Below, piece by piece: positions 10,829 to 22,079 of a stretch of 64,000 bases of DNA. The notes under the pieces were generated by a model. It was given only the letters and a program-made list of their open reading frames with translations, was not told the DNA's origin and searched no databases. The translations under genes and the position numbers were made by a program. This DNA comes from Tricholomella constricta (taxonomy: Eukaryota; Basidiomycota; Agaricomycetes; Agaricales; Lyophyllaceae). Where the stretch lies: NCBI GenBank assembly GCA_013368375.1, contig JAACJP010000005.1, positions 1,364,001 through 1,428,000 on the forward strand. Reading direction: 5' to 3'. The stretch's first letter is position 1. Each line of letters starts with the position of its first letter.

Positions 10829-13800
10829 TTATAGCCCGTACCCCTGCTGCCCCTGTCCATACTGATACCCCTGCTGTTGAGGCGGAGGTGCTCCATACTG
10901 ATACTGCTGTTGCGGCAGCGGCGGCGGCGGCGGGAACCCACCCTGCTGGTTCTGGTGCTGCTGCTGCGGGGGTGGCGGGGGCTGATACGCGCCTGGATTA
11001 TGATACGAATCCTGGCGCGCCGGCTGCTGATAGTTGTACCCCGACTGCTGCTGCTGCTGTGGTGGTGGTGGTGGTGGCCGGCCATAGTGCTGCTGGGACT
11101 GGGCCGGGTTGTAAGCTGCCGCTGGCTGTGGCTGTTGCTGTGGCTGGGGTGGAGGCGGGCCGGGGTTGAACATCCCAAGGCTCGCGTAGGGGTCCATCTG
11201 CGGCTGCTGCGTCGTATTCGTGGGGGGCGGAGAGAAGGACGACTGCTGGACGGGGCGCGGGGGCGGGGGCGGGGGCAGGGAGGGGAGGAAAGGTGGCGAG
11301 GACACCGAGCCTGAATTTGGGGTGTGGTGGTTCTGTTGGTGATGGTGGTACGGCGACTGGGCGGGCGGGGCTGGCGGGGGCGAAGTCTGGTGCTGGTGGT
11401 GGTACAGCGACGGCGGCTGGTGGGAGTTGGGCGGGGGCGAACCATAATGCGACTGCGACTGGGGCGGGGGAGGCAGGGTATACGCATTCTGCTGCTGCTG
11501 CTGCTGCTGCCCGTACGAGTGGTGCTGGGGAGGCGTCGCGGTCCCATATTGCGATGTGGAGGGCGGGGGCGGGGTGCTTTGCCATTGCTGTTGGTGTTGG
11601 TGATGCGGAGGCGAAGCTGGCCCACGCAGGCTCATCGACGCCATGGCCGAGTCGAGGTTGGCAGGCTTCGCAGGTGGAGGCGGGGGCTTCGCCGGCGCCG
11701 GCGCAGCCGCGGATGTGAGGCGTTGCTCCGACTCGAGTTTCGCGACGAACCCCTCGCGTTCGACGGTCCTACGCGCGACGTAATCACGTACGTCTGCGCG
11801 AAGCTTGTTCGTGAGGTCTGTGAGCTCGGTGTAAAACTTGAGGCCCTTCCTGGGTGAGAGATACGAGATCAGATGACGATCAAGAAGCGGGATAGTAAAC
11901 ACAAACGCACCCCAAGCCGTCCCTAACCTCCTTGTATCCCTCCCACGCCCTCCTGCACCTCCTCCTTGCGTCCTCCCGTTTCCTCTCCTTCTCCTCCCAA
12001 GTTCTCCCGACCTTTCCCCTCGCAACCGTGTCCTTGAGCTTCCGCCACAGCAGGCGGAGTTCGGCTAGTACAGCCTCCTGTGCAGGCCGCGTAGACGCGA
12101 GGCGCTGCTGGTCCGGGCGGAACTTTTCAAGTTCGGCAGCGAAGAGGGCGGGCTCAACACCGGTGTTGCGTCGGTTCAGGAGGAGGAGGTGAGAGACGTC
12201 GTCAGTTTGGATCTGAGGAAAAGTTTAATTCAAACCCTAAGATAAAACCGCAAAACCCAACCTTGTCCTTGAGCTCCCTAAGTCCCTCCTCCCTCTCCCT
12301 CTTAATCTTATTCAGCCTCCCCAGCCTCTCCTCAATCTCAGCCACAAACCCAGCAATCTTCGCCCTCTCCTCCTCCTCCTCTCCCCCACCCTCCTCATCT
12401 TTCAAATCCAACAAACTCTCCCCCCCTTGGCGCAATTCCTCCACCTCCGCATCCCGGAACACCCCCTCCAGCCCACCCGGCCTGACAAACACCGCCTCGA
12501 CCTCCCCCGCAACCCCCTCCCACATCCGGACGACCTGCGCATCCGCCGCCTCCGCCGCAACCTGCGCATCCCCGTGCGCCTTGACCTCCTGCCGGAACGC
12601 ACGCGTGAGCGCCGCACTCGGTTCCTGGGCGAACCCCGCGCCGCACCGCACACGCGCAGCCTCGCACTCTCTGCTCTCGAGCTCGAGATCGCGCTCGGTC
12701 GTGCTGAGGGTGTGCCGCACGGAGTCGCGGAGCCGTGCGAGGGAGGCGAGGGAGGTGGGGATGGGACCCGACTGTTGGTCCTGTTCGTGGATGGCGGTGC
12801 GCCAGGCTAGGACCTCTTCGGGGACGGCGCCGCCGGTGGTGGGGGAAGGGGAACGAGGAGAGGCCAAGGCCATGGCGCGGTACGAAGCGAGCCCGTCCTT
12901 GAGGGCGAGGGCGTCGAGGGCGCTCCGCGCCTCGCCCTCTGCCTGTTCCGCGGCATCCACCTCCCGGCGCACTAGCTTTGCCTTCTCCTCAGAGTATACG
13001 CTTGCGCTCTCGTGCACGCTGAGGGGGACGAGGCGCAGGAAGATGTCGGGGCCAATGGTCTTCTGGACCTCGGGGGTGGCATAGACGTCGTGGATGGGGA
13101 CGGGGACGGCGACCGGGGTCGGGGTGGGGTCGAGCGGGGGAAGGGTATCGGCGGAAGGGGGGAGGAGGTGGTAGATGAGATCGTTGGAGCGTTGGGCGGT
13201 GGTGAGGGCGGTGGAGGCGAGGGCAGAGAGGGACTTTGTGAGAGCGAGGAGGGAGGAGGAGGCGTCGGCTGGGAGGGTGGAGGAGGAGGGGGAGACGGAG
13301 GGAGTGAAGGACGTGGCGAGGCGGAGGGCATCTTTGGCGAGAGTGTCGGCGAGGGCGTGGCGTGCGAGGGCGGGGCCGTGGGAGGAGGCAGCGGTGTCGG
13401 CGAGGGCGCGGTGGTATTGGGCGAGGGCGGAAAAGTATTTAGATTTGATCTAAGCGAGGGTCGTTAGGTATAGATGTGTATTAAATAGATAAATGGCGCA
13501 CGTTAATGACAGTAACCCAATTCCTGTCGAGGATACCCTTGCCCATAAAGTCCTTGACCTCCTCTGAAAGGGTGGTGTAGATGGACGCAGCTTGGGCGGC
13601 GATCTTGGCGACGAGGGCGCTGGATTTCTTCTCGTCCTGGCACTTTTCGAAAAAGACTTCGGTGGCCTGTGCGAGGATGAGGGCAGAGAGAAACTTGACG
13701 ACATCGCGGGAGAGATCTGTGGAGGGTGCGTGGAGAAAGTTGTCGTTGATGTAGGTGAGCATGCCTGCGCATGTGCGAAAGTAGTAAAAGGCGCGCTTAA

Positions 13801-14200
13801 GGCCTTCTGGATCTGTCCGGGCCTGGGCGGCGGCGATGGAGGAGTGAGTGGAAGCGATCTGGAAGAGGACTGATGCCTTTTCAAAGGCGATGGAGGTCTG
13901 GGTGGTCAGCTTGTGGGTAAAGGCGTCGTGCCAGGGAAAGGTGACTTTGATCTCGGAGAAGCGCAGCTCGAGGAGCTCGAGCTGGCCAAAGTACTTGTAG
14001 AGCAGGTCGCGGGCGGTGAGATCGCTGCCAGCACCGCGTACGGCGTCTTGGCGACAGCGCTGAAGGGCGGTGCATTCGGCAGCATAGTTGTCGGGGTTCT
14101 CGCCGTACGACTGGGCGATGAGATTGCGGATTGGGGTGGTCCAGTCGACATCGTCGGTGGTCTTGCGAGGAATTGAGATCATGGGTGATTGGTGAGCCAT
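10829..14200 (-). CDS. bro1: BRO1-domain protein (Bro1/ALIX family, ESCRT adaptor)
   Basis: Complement join(10829-11849, 11911-12212, 12262-13449, 13502-14200) gives 1,069 aa in phase. It starts MAHQSPMISIPRKTTDDVDW and carries a BRO1 domain over residues 1 to ~385 (LIAQSYGENPDNY, ARDLLYKYFGQLELLELRF, KRAFYYFRTCAGML, NWVTVIN). A long helical V-domain region follows to ~750 (ESASVYSEEKAKLVRREVD, a Glu-rich stretch, KGLKFYTELTDLTNKL). The C-terminal ~310 residues are Pro/Gln/Tyr-rich with repeated PPPP, QQQ and QQGYQYGQ runs. Bro1 recruits the deubiquitinase Doa4 and ESCRT-III at endosomes; its paralogue Rim20/PalA acts in pH sensing and usually lacks so long a Pro-rich tail, so Bro1 is the better call. 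It is divergent from mic10, with starts 120 bp apart. The repetitive tail produces long mirror open frames on the other strand. Confidence 0.85.
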
Positions 14201-14320
14201 GATGGAGATGAGGAGGGGGCGAGGGGGGCGAGGAGGAGACGTGAGGGCGTCTTGGACGACGGCGACGACGAACGACTCCGGAGCGACCGGCATCTTCCGT
14301 CCGCTCTCCCTCTTTCCACC
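14201..14320. promoter_or_regulatory. Bidirectional promoter between bro1 and mic10
   Basis: Only 120 bp separate the two start codons, which face away from each other. The interval is rich in gag/ggcg runs on one half and ctccctctttcc pyrimidine runs next to the mic10 start, as in many fungal TATA-less housekeeping promoters. No TATA box was seen. Shared regulation of an ESCRT and a mitochondrial gene is an inference from spacing alone. Confidence 0.5.
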
Positions 14321-14765
14321 ATGGCATCCAGCGAGGACATTATCGGGCAAAAGGTATGTTCCCTCAATTCTCAGCATTCGCTGTCGCTCACGCTCTCGCA
14401 GTACGACCGCTGCCGTGCGTAGTCCGTTCGCCAATGCGTTTTCCACACTGACCTCCCTCAAGTCGCCGACTTTCTCGTCAAAGCGTCCGTCCATCCTTCT
14501 CCTCTTCCACAATCCTCACACTGACCCACCCATAGCGGCGTAGGCTTTAGCGCAGGCGTCGTGGCCTCTGTCATCCTCTTCCGCCGTCAGTCTCCCTCTT
14601 ACAACCCCGTTGCAGCTCACCCACCCCATCCACACAGGCCGCACCTGGCCCATCGCACTCACCACCGGCTTTGGCGCCGGCGCAGCCTATGCAGACTGCG
14701 ACCGCTCCTTCAACCCCGCCCGCATCCCCGGCACCCGCATTGTCTCCTCCGAGCCATCCAAATAG
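14321..14765 (+). CDS. mic10: MICOS complex subunit MIC10
   Basis: Five small exons (14321-14353, 14402-14414, 14463-14484, 14536-14585, 14638-14765) join in phase to 81 aa. The protein begins MASSEDIIGQKYDRCLADFL and has two membrane segments. The first has G-V-G-F-S-A-G-V-V and ends in a positive RRR loop; the second reads TTGFGAGAAYADCDRSFN. The two Gly-rich helices flanking a basic loop are the signature of MIC10, which oligomerises in the inner mitochondrial membrane and bends cristae junctions. The DCDRSFN tail after TM2 is also typical. Length fits the family (about 80-100 aa). Exons 2 and 3 are only 13 and 22 nt, so automatic annotation is likely to miss this gene. It shares a short divergent promoter with bro1. 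Confidence 0.88.
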
Positions 14766-14856
14766 CCCGTGAATAATCACGCAAAAATCCCGACAGAGGA
14801 CAGAACAATTCATAATCCATAGATCAGTACATAGACAAATGCACTCTCATCCCCAG

Positions 14857-15099
14857 CTACTCCCGCCCAGTCCGCTTCTGAACCTCCACAGCCGCAGGTA
14901 ACGTCCGCTGCGCCTCCTCCAGCACCAACCGCTTGTACAGCACGACTACACCCCAAATTCACGTCAACCTCGTGAAACACACATGCAAATAAAAAAGATC
15001 CGTCTACGCACACCCCGTCCCGACCATGATGGGCAACGCGATCAGCAGCGTTCGCACCCGCCGCGCTGCCACCGACAGCTGGCGTTTTTCAGGCACCAT
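14857..15099 (-). CDS. Small single-pass membrane protein, 58 aa
   Basis: Complement join(14857-14945, 15012-15099) reads MVPEKRQLSVAARRVRTLL, a TM helix IALPIMVGTGFVLYKRL and a tail ending in EAQRTLPAAVEVQ. The intron has gtgcgt and tag borders and restores one frame. The N-terminus is basic (K, R, R, R) without acidic residues apart from one Glu, followed directly by the TM helix, a pattern common in small inner-mitochondrial-membrane proteins. I do not recognise the family with certainty. The 3' end lies 92 bp from the mic10 stop, tail to tail. A longer start further upstream is possible because the frame stays open to about 15300. Confidence 0.5.
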
Positions 15100-15389
15100 T
15101 GTTCGATTTTCTGCTTTTGAGAGTGAGAGTGGATGGGGAGAGAACCCGTATTTGTTTGTGTACGCTGCTGCTCCTCTGACCACGCTGAATACGGCAACGA
15201 CCCTCCGTCGCCGGTCTACGTAAATCTTCATTTTCTTGAGGCGCCCCAGTGACTGTCCACTCGCGTTAACCCCCTCGTAGCAATTATGTGTGTACTCTTG
15301 CAAATGCTAAAACTCATACTACATAGGCAGTTGTGCGTATCTAGAAGGCCCACAGCTGTTAGTATGATAAACTCCATAGCCCTACTTCA

Positions 15390-16580
15390 TCATTGCTGGT
15401 TAGCATTTGCATGCGCCGCTTGCTTAAACTGCTGCAATGCCTCCCAAGCCTTGCCCGACAAGATGCTCTCCCTCGCCAACCTAGTCCCCTCTTTATAATC
15501 CCCCGCCTTCCCCGCCACCACCAACAGCGCCGCCGCATTAATCAACACAAAATCCATCACCGCCGCCAGCCTCTGCGGCACCTCCTCCCCATCCCGGAGG
15601 CCCAGCAGCTCCGTCAACGTCCCCGCATTCTCCGCCGGCGTCCCCCCCACCACTTCCCGCAGCGGATGCCGCCCCACCCCAAACATCTCCGGGCTCAACA
15701 CCGTCTCCGTGATCGTCCCATCGGGATGCAGCGCCCACGCCCACGTCTCGCCCGCACAGCTAATCTCGTCCAGGCCCTCGCAGCCACACACGACCAGGGC
15801 CCTTTCGACCCCGCCCTCACGCAGGGACCGCGCAAACGTCGCGCCGATCTCGCGCTCCGCGACGCCGAGCACCATCCCCTTTGGCCGCGCGGGGTTCAGG
15901 AGCGGCCCGAGCACGTTGAACATCGTCCGGAAGGGCAGCGCCTTGCGGAACGGCGCGAGCTGCGCCAGGGCGGGGTGGTAGTGCGGCGCGAGGATAAAGG
16001 TGAAGGGCAGCATGCGCGGGAGCGGCGTGGGTGTGCCCGCCGTTGGCACTGCGAAGAGGCAGTCGAGCGCCTCGAGGAGGTCGGCGGAGCCCGAGGAGGA
16101 GGTCGACGCGCGGCTTCCGTGCTGTATCAGAAAGTCAGTCCGTCCGTTCCAAGTCCGTTCGCATGGGTTGTTCCGTTAATATGAGAGCCCTGCTGTTATG
16201 TCGCGCACCTTGATCACTCGGCACCCGGCCCCTGCGGCCACGATCGCTGCGGTCGTGCTCACATTGAACAGGTTGTACCCGTCCCCGCCCGTCCCGACGA
16301 TGTCCACCACAAAGTCCAAGTCAGCGGCCTCCACGGCGGCTTTTAGACCTCGTTCACGCAGGACAGATGCAGCTGCTGCAAGGGATTCTGGTCGGCGCTC
16401 GACGCGGTTGATGTGCAGCGCAGTGAGGAAGGCGCCGATCTGGGCAGAGTCCACGGCATTTGGGGTGAACAGGTGGTGCAGCGCGAGTGTTAGGTCTGCG
16501 GCGCTGAAGTACTCGGGTGTCTCTACGAGTCGCTTCAGAAGTGGTTTGAAGGTTTCCGATGTGTATATGTGCTCTGCCAT
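15390..16580 (-). CDS. TRP4: Anthranilate phosphoribosyltransferase
   Basis: Complement join(15390-16121, 16209-16580) gives 367 aa. The enzyme transfers phosphoribose from PRPP to anthranilate, the second step specific to tryptophan synthesis. The N-terminal helical domain (residues 1-90) is followed by the PRPP loop VDIVGTGGDGYNLFNVSTTAA and, after the intron, KHGSRASTSSSGSADLLEAL; both are family hallmarks. Further motifs are FRTMFNVLGPLLNPARP and GLDEIS. Length matches fungal TRP4. An 87-bp intron splits the protein just after GCRVIK. Identification is firm. Confidence 0.93.
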
Positions 16581-16945
16581 CGTGGATTCAGAGAGTGTTT
16601 GGATCCGGGCAACAAATGATCTAGTCTACATCTATGGCCTCGTTGTCGGCACGTTCATAACTCATGTCAGGATACGATTCGGGACTAATTCAACGGCTTT
16701 TGTAGCATAAGTAGTAGATACTATACACTGATTGAATACGACTTGGATAGAGAACGAGAGATGAAGGAAAGTGACAAGATTGACGAGGGGAATATAGACA
16801 CGGATCGTGAGAGGAAGAAGGGGGCGATCACGACAATTCCGCTTGCCTGCCAAGCTACTAAACACTCCGCATCTCCTTGTGGCCACCGTCCGCGCCGGCG
16901 CCATTGTTACCTCCTTCACAAGCACATAGCTTTCGAATATTGACA
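16581..16945. other. Intergenic, 365 bp
   Basis: This is the upstream region of TRP4 on its right side and the 3' flank of the next minus-strand gene. A short plus-strand open frame at 16743-16943 has no recognisable content. Confidence 0.4.
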
Positions 16946-17632
16946 TCACATAGTCATAGCCTTGATCTCATCCACAACCTTCTGGAGCCTCCTCTCGCCC
17001 TCTACGCTCGGAATTTCACAGTCCCACTGCGTCACCGGCGCCGTGTCCGTACTTTTCGTGAGGTGCTGGGGGATCGCGAGGGGGATGATCTCGGGCGCCA
17101 CATGTTCCGTCGTGAGATGGTAAAAACAGAGGTTGTTCCCTATGGCGCTGACCGCATGCAGCCTCGGGATGGGACAGTACTCTGTGTTCCGGCCAATTGA
17201 ACCGATTCAAACAAACCTGTGAGCGTTGTGACTTGGGGCGGGTGTGCCATTGGGGAAAAAACCCTACCAACCTGCGAGGTCACCCATGCGTTGTCTGATG
17301 TGGAGATCGGCGGCTTGCCGCGTCGAGATGTAGTCCATGCAGCGCGAAGCCCGGGACTGCAAGATGAATACTGGGAGCTTGTTTCCGATGGAGACTTCAA
17401 AGGAGATGTCTGTGCCATCCGAGTTTGAGGAGTTTGATGAGTGGAGGTGTCCGGGTGTGACGATGAAATCAGACTCGGGTGGAAAGAGGTAATGGAGAAG
17501 TTTGTTATAAGCGCCGTGATAATCTGCCTCGTTATCGTTGATTGGGGGACCTTGAAAGTTGCGATTAACATATTCTGGCCATATCATGGTGATAGTCCGG
17601 GTATTAGGCGCAATTGTCTTAGGGGGTTTCAA
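16946..17632 (-). CDS. Agaricomycete hypothetical protein, possible degenerate nuclease fold
   Basis: Complement join(16946-17181, 17272-17632), 198 aa. It begins MKPPKTIAPNTRTITMIWPE and continues EADYHGAYNKLLHYLFPPES, ISFEVSIGNKLPVFILQSRA, a helix with AADLHIRQRMGDLAEY, PRLHAVSAIGNNLCFYHL and a C-terminal GERRLQKVVDEI helix. I know this arrangement as a widespread unnamed Agaricomycete family. The order (acidic helix, strand with E, strand with a polar triad, helix) resembles PD-(D/E)XK nuclease folds, but the expected E-x-K is Q-S-R here, so catalysis looks lost. No function is claimed. The 90-bp intron contains a short open frame that continues the first exon in a wrong phase. Confidence 0.6.
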
Positions 17633-17703
17633 AAGGACGATTAGAATGCGCTTCTCTTATTACTGTTAACCTAAAATACAAAGTGACCCTCTCAAATACA
17701 CAG

Positions 17704-20700
17704 CTATGTCTCAGGATACAGCGCCACCAGACTATCCTTCTGCACCTCAAAGATCGCAGACGCCGCCTCCTTGGTCGACACGGGAACAGCAACACTACCA
17801 AGTTCATCCACATCAAGTCTGTCCCGCAAGATCACCACCCTTCCCGTCTTTTCTTTCTCACTCGCTGCGAACACCAACGCCTCTTCGCCCATCTCCGTCG
17901 GCAGAACGGGCTCCAGGAACTGCACGCTTATGCTTCGGGTCTCACCCGAGTCGAAGCGGACCATGGCCGTCTGCTCAAAGCTGTCCGCCACACGTGTCGC
18001 GCCGATGATGCGCCCGCGCCGCCCTTCGTAATCCCCATTCAGATAGTCAACTATCCGCGTGCCGTGTACTATGACCTTCATGCGGTCCTGGTAGTTCGCG
18101 CATGCAGGAGAAAATATCCAAAGATCTTTTGTTTTTGAAGATTCTGTGAAGAAAGATTCTCAGTGTTTCGTCAACGGCGACATGATGCTTAATATTCACT
18201 TTGGCCATTGGCAGCATCGTGCGCATCGTCGTACTCCATCGACGCCTTGGGAGTTGGCGCCGAGATGTCATTCTTATACGCGGCAGGCGTGGGGGCGCTG
18301 AATCCGCCGGACGCCGCAGGTGTGGGTGCTGACATTGGTGCCGGTGTTGGTGCTCCAAATGCTGGTGTCGCTGCTGCCGCCGGTGTTGGCGCACCCGTCT
18401 ATCAACAGCGTTAGTGGAAGCAAATAGACAAAGACAACACATCGACGTACCCCCCATGCATCACCCCACGAATTACTCTGCGTTGATGTTCCCCACCCAT
18501 CTGCATTGCTTCCCCAACCTGCATTCCTCTTCGGCGTCGCTCCACCCCAGCCCGAGGAGGCGGGCGCCGCACTGACGTTCCTTCCCGGTGTCGCTCCGCC
18601 CCACGTCGACCCACTTCCGCTGCTGCCCCCACCACTTGCGTACGGATTCGGCGTCCGCGCACTGGCATTCCACGCCGGTGTCCGCCCGCCATCTCCCGCA
18701 TACGGATTCGGCGTCCGCGAGGATGCGTTCCATGCAGGCGTCTTCCCACCTTCCAGCGCGTAGGGGTTGGGTGTGCGCGACGACGCATTCCAAGCGGGGG
18801 TACGTCCGTCGCCAGCGTGCGGGTTGGGCGTGCGGCCTGAGCCCCAGGCGGGCGTTGGCGCCACACCACCACTGCTGGCATACGGGTTCGTCGTGCGCGG
18901 GGGACCCATGTGGCCGCCTCCATACCCGCCGCCGCCACCGCCACCACCACGACTGGCGCTTGACCCCCTCCCCGTTAATAGCACGAGCGACCCATTCGGC
19001 CTATTCGATAGTTGCCATCAGTCGAGCTCCACTAAAATTTGAATCCGTCATGCACTTACATCCGCTCCCGCAGTTTCTCTTTCTCCAGCGAGACGACCTT
19101 GTTCCCTGTCCGCAGCTCCACCCTCGCCACCGAACCGTTGACGTCCTTGATCGTACCTACATACCCTTTGTGGGGGCCCTTCACTACACACACTGTCAGT
19201 CCGATATCACGGTCTCGGGGGCCACGACCCATAGCCCCGGAGCCAACCATGCCGCCCATGGGCGCGCCGATGGTGGGGTTCATTTTGGAAAGATCCATGC
19301 CAGCGCGGATGAGGTTGCTACCCTTTGGCGCGAGGGAGGCAAGAGAGCGCGCACGTGTGACGAAGACACCTCCATTCTCGGTGATTTCGCGGTTGTGCAG
19401 GAAGGCAAAGAAGGATTGGTGAATGTGCAGCACTTGACCTTTGCGACCCTAAGTAATTAGTATCAATAACGTGCGTCGACGGTAAAGGGACAAGGTAGAC
19501 ACGGACCTCGCTATCGACCTCCTTGACGTTGTCGTTGATGCGCAATTCGTGGCCCTCTGAGTCTGTGGCAATCGCCCGTATGGAGTCACGCCTCATAGAG
19601 ATCTGGTGTGGCTGCACGAGGCGAACCTGTCCATTTTGGTCGAGCACACGGAACGAATCGCGTTCAGTCTTGAAGATGACACCAACCGTTTGTGCGCTAT
19701 GGAGTGATCAGCACTTGCATATGGGAATTACAAGGTACAATTAGACGAACTCAAGTTGTACCAAGTCGTGGAGTTCGTAGTTTCCGACGATATTTGTGCC
19801 TGACCCGACTTCGGCAGCTTCTCGTAGATCTTTTGAAAAGACAGAGACCTACATATCAGTCAGCGATATATGCTAGTCAGACATGAAAACCACGCACCTC
19901 CTGCATCGACATATCGGACAAGAAGGTAACGACGTTGTCGGCCACTGAGACCACGAGACCCGTTTCGTCCGCATTCTGGCCCGTCATCACCTTGACATGG
20001 TCTCCAGGCTTGAACCTCTTTCGTACGCTTCGCGCCGGCAATTCAACCTTCTGCCCTTCAATGTCAACTCCCACAGCGGTAATAATCACCACATCTTGGT
20101 GTATTTCATCAACCACACCGTGCACACCAGCCTGCTCGCCTTCAAAGACTTCAACATGATCACCCGGCTGCAGCACTGAGATGGCCGCCTTTCGTGACGC
20201 CTCGGCGATGATGGAAAGATCCACGACATGGTCATAGTCGGCCCCGTCTTGGCGCCGCGTGAACTGAGTGATTTCATCGAGAGTGGGGTTCACATCCTCC
20301 AGAATCAATCCGCTGAGCTTGAAGTCCTTCTCGATGAATCCGTCCTTGTACGTGTCGTTCTGGAAGACATAGACCTGGTTTCGCTTCGACACCTGTTTGC
20401 GGCCCCAGACCTTGACAACCTCCTCATAATTGAAGAGCCGTTGTGGCGGACGCATAGCTCCAGCACCGGCCACCGGTTTCTTGCGCTTTTTGCCTGCTGC
20501 GTCGATCGCAGCATCGTCGCGTGGGGTGAGGTCGATGCGCGGCACAAACTTGAGCCCGACGTCCTCGCCGTTCTCGGTCATATCCACAACCTGCGCCAAG
20601 TCTCCTGCGTACTTCCCGCGCCGAATGCGCACCCAGCTGCCTGCGTTCACGGTCAGGTCTTGCTTTTTGATTTGCAAAAGGCTGGCCATTTCCTCGATGG

Positions 20701-21640
20701 GGACGAGAGTGATGCCGCGGCTTGGGAACACGCCAACGAGTCCGTTGCAGGCTTCGCTGACTTGTTTCGCACTCCGTGCTTCGACGTAGATCATGCCAGG
20801 TAGAGAGTCGCGCTGGAAAGCGGCGAGAATGCTGACCGGACGTGCGGTGTACTCGACATCGATGGATTTACGCATGAGACTGAAGACAATGTCGCGCTCT
20901 CGCCCGGGCTATGGTGACTGTTGAACATTTTGGCATACAACAAGATATGTCAAAATACTGACCCGTACTCGGACCTGCCACAAGCTGGCATCATGCACCG
21001 AGGGCATGAGCAGGCGTTGAGGAATCTCGTTCATGTCGCCGGTATATCGAACAGCAGGCCGTCGGTAGCGCTCACTGAGGTCCTTGGCGATTTGTTCTGG
21101 GCTTTTGTCTTCTCCTTCTTCTAACTGGCGCTTTTTGTCGATGAGGGCGTAGTGTCGTCGTCCACCATCATCGTCCACATCATCAACAGTCTCAATGAAC
21201 CCATCTGAGCCGGGTGGAGGCAGTCAGTCAGGTGTATGTCAAGTTTCTGGAAGGAGTCGCACCTGCACCGTAGTCTTCATCCTCTTCCTCTTCTTCCTCC
21301 TCATCACTGACTTCGGCCTCGAGATCAACGAAACGGCTGGCGATAGATCGTTTATGGCGATGCTGGCACGAGGATTTAGCGCTGGTTCACATGTAGGTTG
21401 ATAACAACAGACCTTGGCCCGTTTCTTCCCTTTCTTTCCCGCAAGCTCCTCTTCTTCGTCATCTTCCTCGTCGTCGTCATCCTCTTCTTCCTCCTCCTCC
21501 TCTTCTTCCTCTTCGCCCTCCTCATCCCGAGCTGGCTCTTTTGTGTTCATTTCGTTGTTGCCCGCTTCGACTTGCTCCATTTCTTCGTCCTGCGCGACGG
21601 GGTCGGATTCAAACATGTGATGGTCATCTGCGTCAGACAT
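17704..21640 (-). CDS. spt5: Transcription elongation factor SPT5
   Basis: A multi-exon minus-strand gene starting with MSDADDHHMF. In order it encodes an acidic N-terminus with long Glu/Asp runs, an NGN domain (DIVFSLMRKSIDVEYTARP to LVPIEEMASLL, about 20690-20890), a KOW series (AGSWVRIRRGKYAGDLAQVV, LQPGDHVEVFEGEQAGVHGV, FKPGDHVKVMTGQNADETG), further KOWs (VVKGPHKGYVGTIKDVNGS, about 19060-19250) and a C-terminal repeat region at 18430-18950. After another exon of APTPA repeats and an intron near 18140-18200, a last KOW-like domain reads RMKVIVHGTRIVDYLNGDYE and ends in LVALYPET (17704). SPT5 pairs with SPT4 on RNA polymerase II and recruits capping and elongation factors through its repeats. 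A TATATAAA lies about 54 bp upstream at 21694-21701. Exact exon borders in the middle were not all resolved. Confidence 0.9.
18430..18950 (-). repeat. SPT5 C-terminal repeat region
   Basis: The protein here repeats a unit close to R-T-P-N-P-Y-A-x-x-G-G-x-T-P-A-W-N-A-S-S about six times, with W/G-rich variants at both ends. The T-P sites are the expected kinase targets (Bur1/CDK9 in yeast and animals). In the DNA this shows as degenerate ~60-bp tandem copies. Confidence 0.75.
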
Positions 21641-21693
21641 GGTAGTGGTTGGAGGTCAAGAGCTGATTTCGCCGCACGACGACGTGAAAGTCG

Positions 21694-21701
21694 TTTATAT
21701 A
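21694..21701 (-). promoter_or_regulatory. TATA-like element upstream of spt5
   Basis: The minus strand reads TATATAAA about 54 bp before the spt5 start codon at 21640, a reasonable core promoter distance. Confidence 0.35.
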
Positions 21702-21778
21702 GAATGTCCGTGAGACCCTAACCTTGATACTAGTGATCGGGTTTGTTTGGCTTTGGTAAATAGATCGACTGAGTCAAT

Positions 21779-22075
21779 TATATCAACATCGTTCGACGTC
21801 AAGCCACAACATCTCTCTTCAGCATGCCTCGTGAACAAAACGTTCTACAAGGTTGTATGAACGGGTATCCATCTATACATGGCAGCGAGAAGGTACGTAT
21901 CTCAAACATGTACGTGACTCTCACGAACTTTTTACAACGCTTCCACACGTCCCTTGACATTCGGCGAAATATGTACGGATGTATATTGAGGATTGGCTCA
22001 CTTCTCAAACCTCCCCCAGATATGCGCGAGTTCCCCAGAGCGATATCACTTGACGAAATATTCTTCGAGGGCTGA
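21779..22075 (+). pseudogene. Decayed partial copy of the F-box gene at 38997
   Basis: Nucleotide identity to 39040-39395 is obvious by eye in blocks: gtcaagccaca.catctctc, agcatgcctcgtgaacaaaa, gttgtatgaacgggtatcca, catggcagcgagaagg and cttctcaaacctcccccaga. Compared with the intact gene it lacks about 20 bp after 'aaaacgtt', has lost much of the segment coding for the first LRR part, carries many substitutions and stops after about 300 bp. The remaining frame ends at 22075. It is a truncated, non-functional duplicate, probably moved by local duplication. Confidence 0.8.
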
Positions 22076-22079
22076 GTGA

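Noticed and set aside
10829..13467. Long plus-strand frames rich in Gly, Arg and Val
   Set aside because: They are mirror images of the Pro/Gln- and Glu-rich parts of bro1 on the minus strand, with no splice logic or motifs.
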